Shown here one piece after another: positions 13,947-20,966 of a DNA stretch of 29,319 nucleotides (its first letter is position 1; each line of letters begins with the position of its first letter). Below the pieces are notes generated by a model. The model saw only the letters and a program-made list of their open reading frames with translations, was not told where the DNA came from and ran no database searches. The DNA is from an uncultured Eubacteriales bacterium (GTDB lineage Bacteria; Bacillota; Clostridia; Oscillospirales; Oscillospiraceae). The position numbers and the translations under genes are program-made. The stretch lies in assembly GCA_900545405.1 (NCBI GenBank), contig UQYT01000033.1:1-29319 (forward strand), read 5' to 3'.

Positions 13947-15395
13947 ATGCAGAAATACAACGGCCTGAACTATACCATGCTCTGTGACTTCTACGAGCTC
14001 ACCATGGGCAACGGCTATTTTGAGTCCGGGCTCGGCGACAAGATCACCTACTTCGACCTCTTTTACCGCACCGTGCCCGACGGCGGCGGCTTTTCCATCG
14101 CCGCGGGGCTGGAGCAGGCGATAGATTACATCCAGAACCTCCACTTCTCCGAGGAGGACATCGAATATCTCCGCGGCCGAGGCATGTTCTCGGAGGCCTT
14201 TCTCGACTATCTGCGCCGCTTCAAGTTCACCGGCGACGTCTGGGCCATGCCGGAGGGCACGCCGGTCTTTCCGCGCGAGCCGATGATGATAATCCGCGCC
14301 CCGGCCATCCAGGCCCAGCTGCTGGAGACCTTTCTGCTGCTCACGATAAACCACCAGAGCCTCATCGCCACCAAGGCCAACCGCATAGTCCGCGCGGCGG
14401 ACGGCAGAGTCGTGCTCGAGTTCGGCTCCAGGCGCGCCCAGGGTCCCGACGCCGCAATACTCGGCGCCAGGGCGGCCTACATCGGCGGCTGCGCCGGCAC
14501 CGCCTGCGTCCTCTCCGACCAGATATACGGCGTCACCGCCGGCGGCACCATGGCCCACGCCTGGGTCCAAATGTTCCCCACCCAGCTCGACGCCTTCCGC
14601 GCCTACTGCAAGACCTATCCGCAAAACGCCGTCCTGCTCGTGGACACCTACGACACGCTCCGCAGCGGCGTGCCCGACGCCATCCGCGCCTTTGACGAGG
14701 TATTGAAGCCCCTCGGCATCACCAAGTGCGGCATCCGCCTCGACTCCGGCGACATGGCCTATCTCACCAAGCGCGCCCGCAAGATGCTCGACGACGCGGG
14801 CTGGACCGAGTGCAAGATAACCTGCTCCAACTCCCTCGACGAGCACCTCATAAAGGAGCTGTTGCGCCAGGGCGCGTGCATAGACTCCTTCGGCGTCGGC
14901 GAGAGGCTCATCACCAGCCGCACCTCCCCCGTCTTTGACGGCGTGTACAAGCTCGCCGCCGTGGAGGAGCCGGACGGCACCATCGTCCCGCGCATCAAGA
15001 TAAGCGAGAACGTCGGCAAGATCACGAACCCGCACTTCAAGAAGGTCTACCGCTTCTACGGCCGCGACACCGGCATGGCCGAGGCCGACTACATCTGCCT
15101 CTACAACGACACCGTGGACGACACCAATGACCTCGTCATCCGCGACCCGGACGCCACCTGGAAGCAGAAGACCATGACGAACTTCAAGGCCCGCGAGTTG
15201 CTGGTGCCCATCTTCAAGGGCGGCGAGCTGGTCTACAAGCAGCCCACCCTGCCCGAGATCCAGGCCTACTGCCGCCGCGAGGTGGCCACGCTCTGGCCCG
15301 AGGTGCTGCGCTTTGACTACCCGCACAACTACTACGTCGACCTCTCGGACGAGCTGCTGGAGATAAAGACCAGCCTGCTCAACGCAAGACGATGA
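13947..15395 (+). CDS. pncB: Nicotinate phosphoribosyltransferase
   Basis: 482 residues. It converts nicotinate and phosphoribosyl pyrophosphate (with ATP) to nicotinate mononucleotide, the entry step of the Preiss-Handler salvage route to NAD. Recognisable features are the N-terminal LCDFYELTMGNGYFESG with FDLFYRTVPDGGGF, the central VLEFGSRRAQGPDAAILGAR, LLVDTYDTLRSG, and GIRLDSGDMAYLTKRAR. The start is ATG 13947 behind GGGGGA; a TTG 15 bases upstream in the same frame is less likely. Its stop overlaps the start of niaR by four bases (15392-15395), so enzyme and repressor are co-translated. Confidence 0.96.
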   Translation: MQKYNGLNYTMLCDFYELTMGNGYFESGLGDKITYFDLFYRTVPDGGGFSIAAGLEQAIDYIQNLHFSEEDIEYLRGRGMFSEAFLDYLRRFKFTGDVWAMPEGTPVFPREPMMIIRAPAIQAQLLETFLLLTINHQSLIATKANRIVRAADGRVVLEFGSRRAQGPDAAILGARAAYIGGCAGTACVLSDQIYGVTAGGTMAHAWVQMFPTQLDAFRAYCKTYPQNAVLLVDTYDTLRSGVPDAIRAFDEVLKPLGITKCGIRLDSGDMAYLTKRARKMLDDAGWTECKITCSNSLDEHLIKELLRQGACIDSFGVGERLITSRTSPVFDGVYKLAAVEEPDGTIVPRIKISENVGKITNPHFKKVYRFYGRDTGMAEADYICLYNDTVDDTNDLVIRDPDATWKQKTMTNFKARELLVPIFKGGELVYKQPTLPEIQAYCRREVATLWPEVLRFDYPHNYYVDLSDELLEIKTSLLNARR

Positions 15396-15913
15396 CGGAC
15401 GGGTCAGTCAGAAGGGCCGAGATAGCCGCCCTGCTGGAGAAGGCCGACTCCCCTCTCTCCGCGGCGCACCTCGCCTCGCAGCTGGGCGTGAGCCGCCAGG
15501 TCATAGTCGGGGACATAGCGCTGCTGCGCGCCTCCGGCGCCGACATAACCGCCACCCCGCGCGGCTACATCACCGAGCGGGGCCGCGGCGGGCTGCGCCG
15601 CACCGTCGCCTGCATCCACAACAGGCCCGAGGGCATGGAGACGGAGCTCAACATCATGGTGGATAACGGCTGCACGGTGCTCGACGTGGTGATAGAGCAC
15701 GCCGTGTACGGCCAGATGACCGGCGAGCTGCGCCTCACGAACCGCCACGACGTGCGCCAGTTCATGGAGCGCATCCGCTCCGAGCAGGCCTCCCCCCTCT
15801 CCGCCCTCACTGGCGGCATCCACCTGCACACCCTCCTCTGCCCCGACGAGGAGGCCTATGAGCGCACCGTCCGCGAGCTGGACGAGGCGGGCATACTGTT
15901 TGTGAAGAATTAA
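15392..15913 (+). CDS. niaR: Niacin-responsive transcriptional repressor NiaR
   Basis: 173 residues with the NiaR (YrxA) layout: an N-terminal HTH_11 winged helix (residues about 8-60, LSAAHLASQLGVSRQVIVGD) followed by the 3H domain (about 75-170), named for its conserved histidines, here in VIEHAVYGQ and GGIHLHTLL. NiaR binds niacin and represses salvage and transport genes. Two NiaR-like boxes flank this operon, at its own promoter and at the promoter of the next gene, so both autoregulation and control of the downstream membrane protein are predicted. Translation is coupled to pncB by an ATGA overlap. Confidence 0.93.
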   Translation: MTDGSVRRAEIAALLEKADSPLSAAHLASQLGVSRQVIVGDIALLRASGADITATPRGYITERGRGGLRRTVACIHNRPEGMETELNIMVDNGCTVLDVVIEHAVYGQMTGELRLTNRHDVRQFMERIRSEQASPLSALTGGIHLHTLLCPDEEAYERTVRELDEAGILFVKN

Positions 15914-15920
15914 TCTACAG

Positions 15921-15949
15921 TTGACAACCGGCCCGGCCGGGTTTAAAGT
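15921..15949 (+). promoter_or_regulatory. Promoter of the EIIC-like gene, nested in a terminator
   Basis: Perfect TTGACA at 15921-15926, a 17-bp spacer and TAAAGT at 15944-15949. The -10 hexamer forms the base of the 5' arm of the hairpin at 15945-15986. Transcription would begin near 15956, within the 5' arm. Confidence 0.8.
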
Positions 15950-15989
15950 ATCGTTACACGTGTCAAGACACCTGTAACGATACTTTTTT
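15945..15989 (+). terminator. Terminator of pncB-niaR with embedded NiaR box
   Basis: A 19-position stem (15945-15963 with 15968-15986) with one C-C mismatch and loop CAAG, running into six T at 15984-15989. Transcripts arriving from niaR contain the whole hairpin. Transcripts starting at the local promoter lack its first ~11 bases and should not terminate. Confidence 0.85.
15956..15975. promoter_or_regulatory. NiaR-type operator at the EIIC-like gene
   Basis: ACACGTGTCAAGACACCTGT, a near-perfect dyad with half-sites ACAsGTGT and centre CAAG. It sits at the predicted transcription start, as at pncB, and forms the top of the terminator hairpin. Confidence 0.78.
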
Positions 15990-16005
15990 ATTGGCGGTGG
16001 TCATT

Positions 16006-17079
16006 TTGAACCGGTTCAAGGCGTTTCTCAAGAGGAAGGACATCGAGATCTCGCTCCGGCGCTACGGCATAGACGCGCTGGGGGCCATGGCGCAGGGGCT
16101 CTTCTGCTCGCTGCTGATAGGCACGATACTCGACACGCTGGGCTCGCAGACGGGCGTTGCGATTTTTTCGACCGTCGGGGGCTATGCCAAGGCCATGAGC
16201 GGCCCGGCGATGGCGGTGGCGATAGGCTATGCGCTCAAGTGCCCGCCGCTGGTGCTGTTTTCTCTTGCGGCGGTGGGCTGGGCCTCGAATGACCTTGGAG
16301 GCGCGGGCGGGCCGCTGGCCGTGCTGATAATCGCCATCGTCGCCGCGGAGCTTGGCAAGGCGGTGAGCAAGGAGACGCCCGTCGACATACTCGTGACCCC
16401 GCTGGTGACCATCTTCACAGGTGTGGCGCTCGCCGCCGCCATAGCCCCGCCCATCGGCGTGGGCGCGGGCTACGTGGGCGACCTCATCGAGTGGGCAATG
16501 GAGCTGCAGCCATTCTGGATGGGCATACTCGTCTCGGCGCTGGTGGGCATCGCGCTGACGCTGCCCATCTCCTCGGCGGCCATCTGCCAGGTGCTTACCC
16601 TGACCGGTCTCTCGGGCGGCGCGGCGCTGGCCGGCTGCTGCGCGAACATGGTGGGCTTTGCCGTCATGAGCTTTCGTGAGAACCGCTGGGGCGGCCTCAT
16701 CAGCCAGGGCCTCGGCACCTCCATGCTCCAGATGGGCAACATCGTGAAGAACCCCCTCATCTGGCTGCCCGCGATCATCACGTCCATGATAACCGGCCCC
16801 ATCGCCACCTGCGTGTTCAAGCTGGAGATGAACGGCGCGCCCATAAACTCGGGCATGGGCACCTGCGGCATGTGCGGGCCCATAGGCGTCGTCACCGGCT
16901 GGTTCGAGCCGGGCTCCGACGCGCTGGCCAAGGGCGCAACCGCCATAGTGCCCACAGCCATGGACTGGCTCGGCCTTGCGCTCATCTGCATTGTCCTGCC
17001 CGCCGTCATCTGCTGGGCCCTGGGCCTCTTCTTCAGGAAGATCGGCTGGATACGCGAGGGCGACCTCAAGCTCAACTGA
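16006..17079 (+). CDS. PTS EIIC-like membrane protein, candidate niacin-pathway transporter
   Basis: About 357 residues if translation starts at TTG 16006 (GGCGGTGG lies upstream); TTG 15991 would add five residues. There are eight to ten hydrophobic segments with Gly-rich loops and motifs such as GGYAKAMSGPAMAVAIGYALK, GWASNDLGGAGGPLA and SGMGTCGMCGPIG, matching the stand-alone 'PTS_EIIC_2' (PF13303-like) membrane family. No EIIA or EIIB domain or gene is present, so phosphotransfer is doubtful. Its promoter is covered by a NiaR-type operator and it follows pncB-niaR, which points to uptake of niacin or a related pyridine. That assignment is inference. It ends at a strong terminator. Confidence 0.85.
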   Translation: MNRFKAFLKRKDIEISLRRYGIDALGAMAQGLFCSLLIGTILDTLGSQTGVAIFSTVGGYAKAMSGPAMAVAIGYALKCPPLVLFSLAAVGWASNDLGGAGGPLAVLIIAIVAAELGKAVSKETPVDILVTPLVTIFTGVALAAAIAPPIGVGAGYVGDLIEWAMELQPFWMGILVSALVGIALTLPISSAAICQVLTLTGLSGGAALAGCCANMVGFAVMSFRENRWGGLISQGLGTSMLQMGNIVKNPLIWLPAIITSMITGPIATCVFKLEMNGAPINSGMGTCGMCGPIGVVTGWFEPGSDALAKGATAIVPTAMDWLGLALICIVLPAVICWALGLFFRKIGWIREGDLKLN

Positions 17080-17098
17080 ATATTTTACCGTTTTCCAC

Positions 17099-17134
17099 AG
17101 GCGGGAGCTTCCACGGCTCCCGCCTTGATTTTTT
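17099..17134 (+). terminator. Terminator of the EIIC-like gene
   Basis: A perfect 10-bp stem AGGCGGGAGC/GCTCCCGCCT with loop TTCCACG, followed by a T-rich tail. Confidence 0.9.
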
Positions 17135-17188
17135 CTTATTTGTAATCTTTTATGTCGATTTTGTAACCATTTGTATCTGAAGTTTTGC

Positions 17189-17217
17189 TTGATAAGTTGT
17201 CATAATGTGTTTATCAT
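17189..17217 (+). promoter_or_regulatory. Promoter of the small secreted protein gene in an AT-rich island
   Basis: TTGATA at 17189-17194, a 17-bp spacer and TATCAT at 17212-17217. It lies in an AT-rich stretch (about 17126-17255) that contrasts with the GC-rich surroundings. The two boxes are themselves near inverted copies (TTGATAA and TTATCA). Confidence 0.6.
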
Positions 17218-17266
17218 CAAATTATGAAAGATATTATGTAACCTTTATATATTCGGAGCTGCCGCC

Positions 17267-17668
17267 ATGAAAAAACATACTGTCACGCTTCCAATGCTTG
17301 TCTTCATAGCAGTCCTCTGCGTCTCCATAGTCGCCTTCCCGACCACCGCCTCCGGCACGGACGGGGATCCCGACGCCATTGCGGGAGACGTGGCCTCGCT
17401 GCGCAACACCTCGGCTGACACCTTTGACGTCATCCCCTCCGCCCAGGCCGGCGGCGTGGTGCAGCCCAGCGTCTCGGACAGCATCGCGGGCCGCACGGTG
17501 TCCTTCAGCGTGGACCCCTCCAGCGGGTATGAGACCGCCTCCGTCGCCGCGATAACCGCGACGGGCGACATGCTCGAGGTAGTCCGCGTGGACGGCGAGA
17601 AATACAGCTTCGTAATGCCCGCAGAGTCCGTCATCATCGACGTGACCTTCCAGTACATGCGTGCCTGA
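17267..17668 (+). CDS. Small secreted protein with one beta-repeat-like domain
   Basis: 133 residues. A Sec signal peptide (residues 1-28, LVFIAVLCVSIVAFPTTASG) without lipobox precedes a linker. One domain then follows at about residues 55-131 (FDVIPSAQAGGVVQPSVSDSI, PSSGYETASVAAI, KYSFVMPAESVIIDVTF). This resembles a single copy of the short beta repeats found in multi-domain Firmicute surface proteins, where GYE/GYx and F-x-M-P-x-x-x-V are typical. Having just one repeat and no cell-wall anchor is unusual. The ATG has a CGGAG site. Function unknown. Confidence 0.75.
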   Translation: MKKHTVTLPMLVFIAVLCVSIVAFPTTASGTDGDPDAIAGDVASLRNTSADTFDVIPSAQAGGVVQPSVSDSIAGRTVSFSVDPSSGYETASVAAITATGDMLEVVRVDGEKYSFVMPAESVIIDVTFQYMRA

Positions 17669-17687
17669 GTCAGCAGCAAAAAAAATA

Positions 17688-17725
17688 CGGCCGGGAGGCA
17701 TTTCGCCTCCCGGCCGCTTCTTTTT
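17688..17725. terminator. Bidirectional terminator
   Basis: A perfect 12-bp stem CGGCCGGGAGGC/GCCTCCCGGCCG, loop ATTTC, with T-rich tails in both directions. It separates the convergent secreted-protein gene and aminotransferase gene. Confidence 0.92.
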
Positions 17726-17730
17726 TCGGT

Positions 17731-18921
17731 TTATCTCTTGTTATATTCCTCTATGGCTATGGCCAGGATGTCCAGAGCGCGCTCGAGGTCGGGCTGCTTT
17801 AGGACGTAGGCGAGGCGGGCCTCGTTCACGCCCTTGCCGGGGGTGGCGTAGAAGCCCTCGCCCGGGGTGACCATGACGGTGTCGCCGTCGGTGTTGAACT
17901 CCTCGAGGAGCCACTGCTGGAACTTGTCCGTGTTGTCCACGGGCAGCTTTACCATGAAGTAGAACGCGCCCTCGGGCTGCTCGCACACCAGGCCGGGGAT
18001 GGCCTTGAGCTTCTTCATGGCGGTGTCGCGGCGGCGCTTGTACTCGTCGCGGACGGTCTTGAAGTACTCCGGCTGCACGGAGTAGAGCGCGGCGGCGCCG
18101 ACCTGGTCGAGCGTCGCGACGCAAAGGCGGGTCTGGCAGATCTTCATGGCCTCGGTCATGAAGGCCTTGTTGCGGGAGACCAGCGCGCCGACGCGCGCGC
18201 CGCAGGCGGAAAAGCGCTTGGAGACGGAATCGATGACGATCACGTTCTCGTGAGTGTCGGCAAACTCCAGCATGCTGGTCATCTCCTCGCCGCCGTAGAC
18301 GAACTCGCGGTAGACCTCGTCGCTGATGACGTAGAGGTCGTGCTCCTTGGCGATGTCGGCGATGACGCGCATCTCGGCGCGGGAGAGGACGTAGCCCGTG
18401 GGGTTGCCCGGGTTCGTCATGAGTATGCCGCGGGTGTGCTCGTTTATGAGCGGCTCGATGCGCTCGCGCACGGCGTAGCGGAAGCCCTCCTCCGCGAAGG
18501 TGGGGATGGGGCGGATGGTCGCGCCCGTCATCTGGGTGAAGGTGCTGTAATTGGGGTAGAACGGCTCCGGGGCCAGCAGCTCGTCCCCGTCGTCGAGGAT
18601 GCAGGCGAGGGCGATCCACAGCGCCTCGCTGCCGCCCGCGGTGGCAAGGATGTCGCCCGGCTCAAGGTCGAGGCCGATGCGGGTATAGTAGTCGTGCACC
18701 GCCTTGAGGTAGACGGGCACGCCGCCGGAGGGCGCGTACTCGAGCACGGGGCTCTTGAAATCGCGCACGGCGTTGAAAAACTCTGCGGGCGTCTCGATGT
18801 CCGGCTGACCGATGTTGAGCGGGTAGATCTTGATCCCACGCGCTCGCGCGGCGTCTGCATACGGGGCGTATTTCCTTATTGGCGACAGCTCACATTTTTG
18901 TATCTTGGACGATAATTTCAT
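17731..18921 (-). CDS. PLP-dependent aminotransferase, class I/II
   Basis: A 396-residue fold-type I aminotransferase (AspC/AlaT-like). Visible are IYPLNIGQPDIETP near residue 31, the cofactor loop TAGGSEALW near 95, NPGNPTGYV near 170, VISDEVYREFVYGG near 200, and the lysine that binds pyridoxal phosphate in DSVSKRFSACGARVG near 240. The substrate (aspartate, alanine, aromatic or other) cannot be decided. The ATG has an AGGAGGG site. Monocistronic: promoter at 18976-19004 and terminator at 17688-17725. Confidence 0.92.
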   Translation of the reverse strand: MKLSSKIQKCELSPIRKYAPYADAARARGIKIYPLNIGQPDIETPAEFFNAVRDFKSPVLEYAPSGGVPVYLKAVHDYYTRIGLDLEPGDILATAGGSEALWIALACILDDGDELLAPEPFYPNYSTFTQMTGATIRPIPTFAEEGFRYAVRERIEPLINEHTRGILMTNPGNPTGYVLSRAEMRVIADIAKEHDLYVISDEVYREFVYGGEEMTSMLEFADTHENVIVIDSVSKRFSACGARVGALVSRNKAFMTEAMKICQTRLCVATLDQVGAAALYSVQPEYFKTVRDEYKRRRDTAMKKLKAIPGLVCEQPEGAFYFMVKLPVDNTDKFQQWLLEEFNTDGDTVMVTPGEGFYATPGKGVNEARLAYVLKQPDLERALDILAIAIEEYNKR

Positions 18922-18975
18922 GCTATCCCTCCTCAGACGCTTTCGTTCTCTTTTACTTTAAAGGAAAGTATTTAA

Positions 18976-19004
18976 ATTATACTACCGCACCGCGCAAAGC
19001 GCAA
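18976..19004 (-). promoter_or_regulatory. Promoter of the aminotransferase gene
   Basis: On the minus strand, TTGCGC (plus 18999-19004), 17-bp spacer and perfect TATAAT (18976-18981), leaving a leader of about 50 bases. Confidence 0.65.
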
Positions 19005-19091
19005 CAACGTTAATTCTTCGGCATACCCCCCGGCATAGCGCGGACGGGCGGGGCATAGGATGTACAAAACAATTCCGCGGGGGGTATGTGC

Positions 19092-19874
19092 ATGAACAAC
19101 ACGGTATCAAGGGCGCTGGGCTTCATTTCGCGGCACAGGCGGGCGGCGTCGGGGGCGGCGCTGGTGCTGGCGGTGCTGCTGGTTTTCGCGCTGGTGAACA
19201 GTCCGGCGGTGGTGGGCGTCTCGGCGACGCAGCGCTCGCTGCCCGTCTACAGCGTGGAGCGCGACGGCAAGTTCGTGGCGCTGAGCTTTGACGCCGCCTG
19301 GGGCAACGAGGATACGGAGGAGCTCATCGAGATCCTCACCTCGCACGGCGTGACGGCCACCTTCTTCCTCGTCGGCCAGTGGGTCGACAGGTACCCGGAG
19401 AGCGTAAAGCAGCTCTCGGACGCCGGCATGGAGGTCATGAACCACTCGGATGACCACGCCCACTTCGCCAAGCTCTCGGCCAGCGAGATAGTCGAGAACA
19501 TAAACGCCTGCAACGCCAAGATAGAGGCCATAACCGGCGTGAGGCCCACCCTCTTCCGCTGCCCCTACGGCGAGTATGACGACAACGTCATCGACACCGT
19601 CAACGGCATGGGCATGACGGCCATACAGTGGGACGTAGACAGCCTGGACTGGAAGGACCTCGCCGCCGACGAGATAACCCGCCGCGTTCTGGACGGCGTG
19701 GAGCCCGGCTCCATAGTGCTCTTCCACAACGCCGCCAAGCACACGCCGGAGGCGCTCGCGGGCATCATAGAGGCGCTCCAGGCCGACGGCTACACCATCG
19801 TACCCATCTCCCAGCTCCTGCTCTCCGGCGAGTACAGCATAGACCACACGGGCCGCATGCACCCGGCGGCGTAA
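19092..19874 (+). CDS. Polysaccharide deacetylase (NodB-like), membrane-anchored
   Basis: 260 residues from ATG 19092; ATG 19086 is also in frame but too close to the GGGGGT ribosome site. Residues 21-37 form a single N-terminal membrane anchor. The NodB domain (about 60-245) shows VALSFDAAWGNE (Asp67), the zinc-binding NHSDDHAHF (His118 and His122), FRCPYGEYD, IQWDVDSLDWKD and VLFHNAAKH. The FDAAWGN form, rather than TFDDG, resembles the sporulation-type PdaB group in Clostridia. Likely role: deacetylation of peptidoglycan or another wall glycan at the outer face; the precise role is inferred. Confidence 0.9.
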   Translation: MNNTVSRALGFISRHRRAASGAALVLAVLLVFALVNSPAVVGVSATQRSLPVYSVERDGKFVALSFDAAWGNEDTEELIEILTSHGVTATFFLVGQWVDRYPESVKQLSDAGMEVMNHSDDHAHFAKLSASEIVENINACNAKIEAITGVRPTLFRCPYGEYDDNVIDTVNGMGMTAIQWDVDSLDWKDLAADEITRRVLDGVEPGSIVLFHNAAKHTPEALAGIIEALQADGYTIVPISQLLLSGEYSIDHTGRMHPAA

Positions 19875-19880
19875 ATAAAC

Positions 19881-19914
19881 TGGCGTGAAAGCCCGTTTCG
19901 GGCTTTCACTGCCA
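19881..19914 (+). terminator. Hairpin after the deacetylase gene
   Basis: Stem TGGC-GTGAAAGCCCG/CGGGCTTTCAC-t-GCCA with loop TTT. It has no T-run, so it may stabilise the 3' end rather than terminate by itself. Confidence 0.6.
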
Positions 19915-19959
19915 AGGGCCCCCGGCCTTTGGCCGATGGGAGCCTCCCTGAGCAAACAA

Positions 19960-19989
19960 AAAGCGCGGACGCCGCGGCGTCCGCGCTTT
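19960..19989. terminator. Bidirectional terminator between convergent genes
   Basis: A 13-bp stem AAAGCGCGGACGC/GCGTCCGCGCTTT with loop CGCG and T-rich sequence on both sides. It serves the deacetylase gene (plus) and the membrane-anchored gene ending at 20001 (minus). Confidence 0.88.
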
Positions 19990-20000
19990 GTTTTCGTTTG

Positions 20001-20453
20001 TCAGCCCACGGTATAGGCGCCGCGGACGAGGAGTGTGGCGTTCCCGGAGGCAGTGACGCCGGAGCCCACATAGAGGTGGTTTGCCGTGAGTGCGCCGCCC
20101 GAGGCGAGCTCGGTGCCGCTAGTCACGTCCACGAGCGTGCCTGTGGCGGCTGCGGAGCCGCTGCGCAGGACTATCTCGCAGCCGTCCCCGCCCTTGAGCG
20201 TCTGGCCCGAGGAGAGGGTCACGACGGAGAAGGCACTGGAGGCCGCGCCGTACTGGGACTTGAGCGAATTTGCCGCCTCGTTGATCTGCTTGTCGAGCTC
20301 AGTCTCCATCTTGGGGCCGAGCACGTCCTCGAGGTAGCTCATGGCCACCAGCGGGTCGGACTGCGTGCCGTAGTTCGTCGCGGCATAGGCGCCGATGCCG
20401 GCCGCGAGCACCGCGACGGCTATTACAAGTATGACTATCTGCCACTTTTTCAT
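20001..20453 (-). CDS. Membrane-anchored extracytoplasmic protein of unknown function
   Basis: 150 residues. An N-terminal hydrophobic anchor (KKWQIVILVIAVAVLAAGIG) is followed by NYGTQSDPLVAMSYLEDVL, a helical segment to about residue 70, and a C-terminal all-beta region (SVVTLSSGQTLKGG, EIVLRSGSAAA, TANHLYVGSG, ATLLVRGAYTVG). I recognise this as a conserved Clostridia family typified by the 'YGTQ-DPL-xxSYL' start, but I know no function for it. A GGGAGGT site precedes the ATG. It lies downstream of mazF on the same strand, with a hairpin between them. Confidence 0.75.
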   Translation of the reverse strand: MKKWQIVILVIAVAVLAAGIGAYAATNYGTQSDPLVAMSYLEDVLGPKMETELDKQINEAANSLKSQYGAASSAFSVVTLSSGQTLKGGDGCEIVLRSGSAAATGTLVDVTSGTELASGGALTANHLYVGSGVTASGNATLLVRGAYTVG

Positions 20454-20475
20454 TCTATGTACCTCCCGGCTCTCA

Positions 20476-20501
20476 GTCCCCCGGGCATGCGCCCGGGGGA
20501 C
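20476..20501 (-). other. Strong GC hairpin between mazF and the downstream gene
   Basis: A perfect 11-bp stem GTCCCCCGGGC/GCCCGGGGGAC with loop ATGC. On the minus strand no T-run follows, so it could be an attenuating or protecting structure rather than a full terminator. Confidence 0.6.
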
Positions 20502-20509
20502 GCTTTTGT

Positions 20510-20863
20510 CTACTGCGCGAGGCCGAAACTCACGGCTATCGCGTTGTTCACCCTGTCCATCGTGGGCCCGTCTAGCTGGCCCATTCTCTCTCGCAGGCGG
20601 GACTTGTCGAGCGTGCGTATCTGCTCGAGCAGTATGACGCTGTCACGGCTCAGGCCGTAGTTGCGCGCCGACAGCTCTATGTGCGTCGGCAGCCGGGCCT
20701 TCCCCGTCTGCGAGGTTATTGCCGCGGCGATCACCGTCGGGCTGTGCCGGTTGCCCGTGTCGTTCTGGACTATGAGCACCGGCCTCATGCCGCCCTGCTC
20801 ACTGCCCACCACCGGGCTCAGGTCGGCGTAGTAGATGTCTCCGCGCTTTACTGGATTTTGCAT
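20510..20863 (-). CDS. MazF/EndoA-type mRNA endoribonuclease
   Basis: 117 residues from ATG 20863; a GTG at 20872 lies too near the GGAG site to be preferred. The sequence is close to Bacillus subtilis EndoA (NdoA): VKRGDIYYADLSPVVGSEQGG, RPVLIVQNDTGNRHSPTVIAAAIT (with the catalytic Arg and Thr), LPTHIEL, and DSVILLEQIRTLDKSRL. This toxin family cuts mRNA at UACAU-like sites in Bacillus. It lies 103 bases after alr, as in B. subtilis, but the antitoxin gene normally found between them is absent. A -10 TATAAT on the minus strand (plus 20895-20900) may give it separate transcription. Confidence 0.94.
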   Translation of the reverse strand: MQNPVKRGDIYYADLSPVVGSEQGGMRPVLIVQNDTGNRHSPTVIAAAITSQTGKARLPTHIELSARNYGLSRDSVILLEQIRTLDKSRLRERMGQLDGPTMDRVNNAIAVSFGLAQ

Positions 20864-20966
20864 TGGCTTCACACTCCGTATAGTGCCCGTTCATATTATA
20901 TGTCATATGTAGGGCAGCGGTACTTTTACCGCCAATGCTATTCTCACACGGAGCGGCCGATTTTAT

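Noticed and set aside
13914..15326. 470-codon minus-strand frame opposite pncB
   Set aside because: Antisense to a well-recognised enzyme, low complexity, no start signals.
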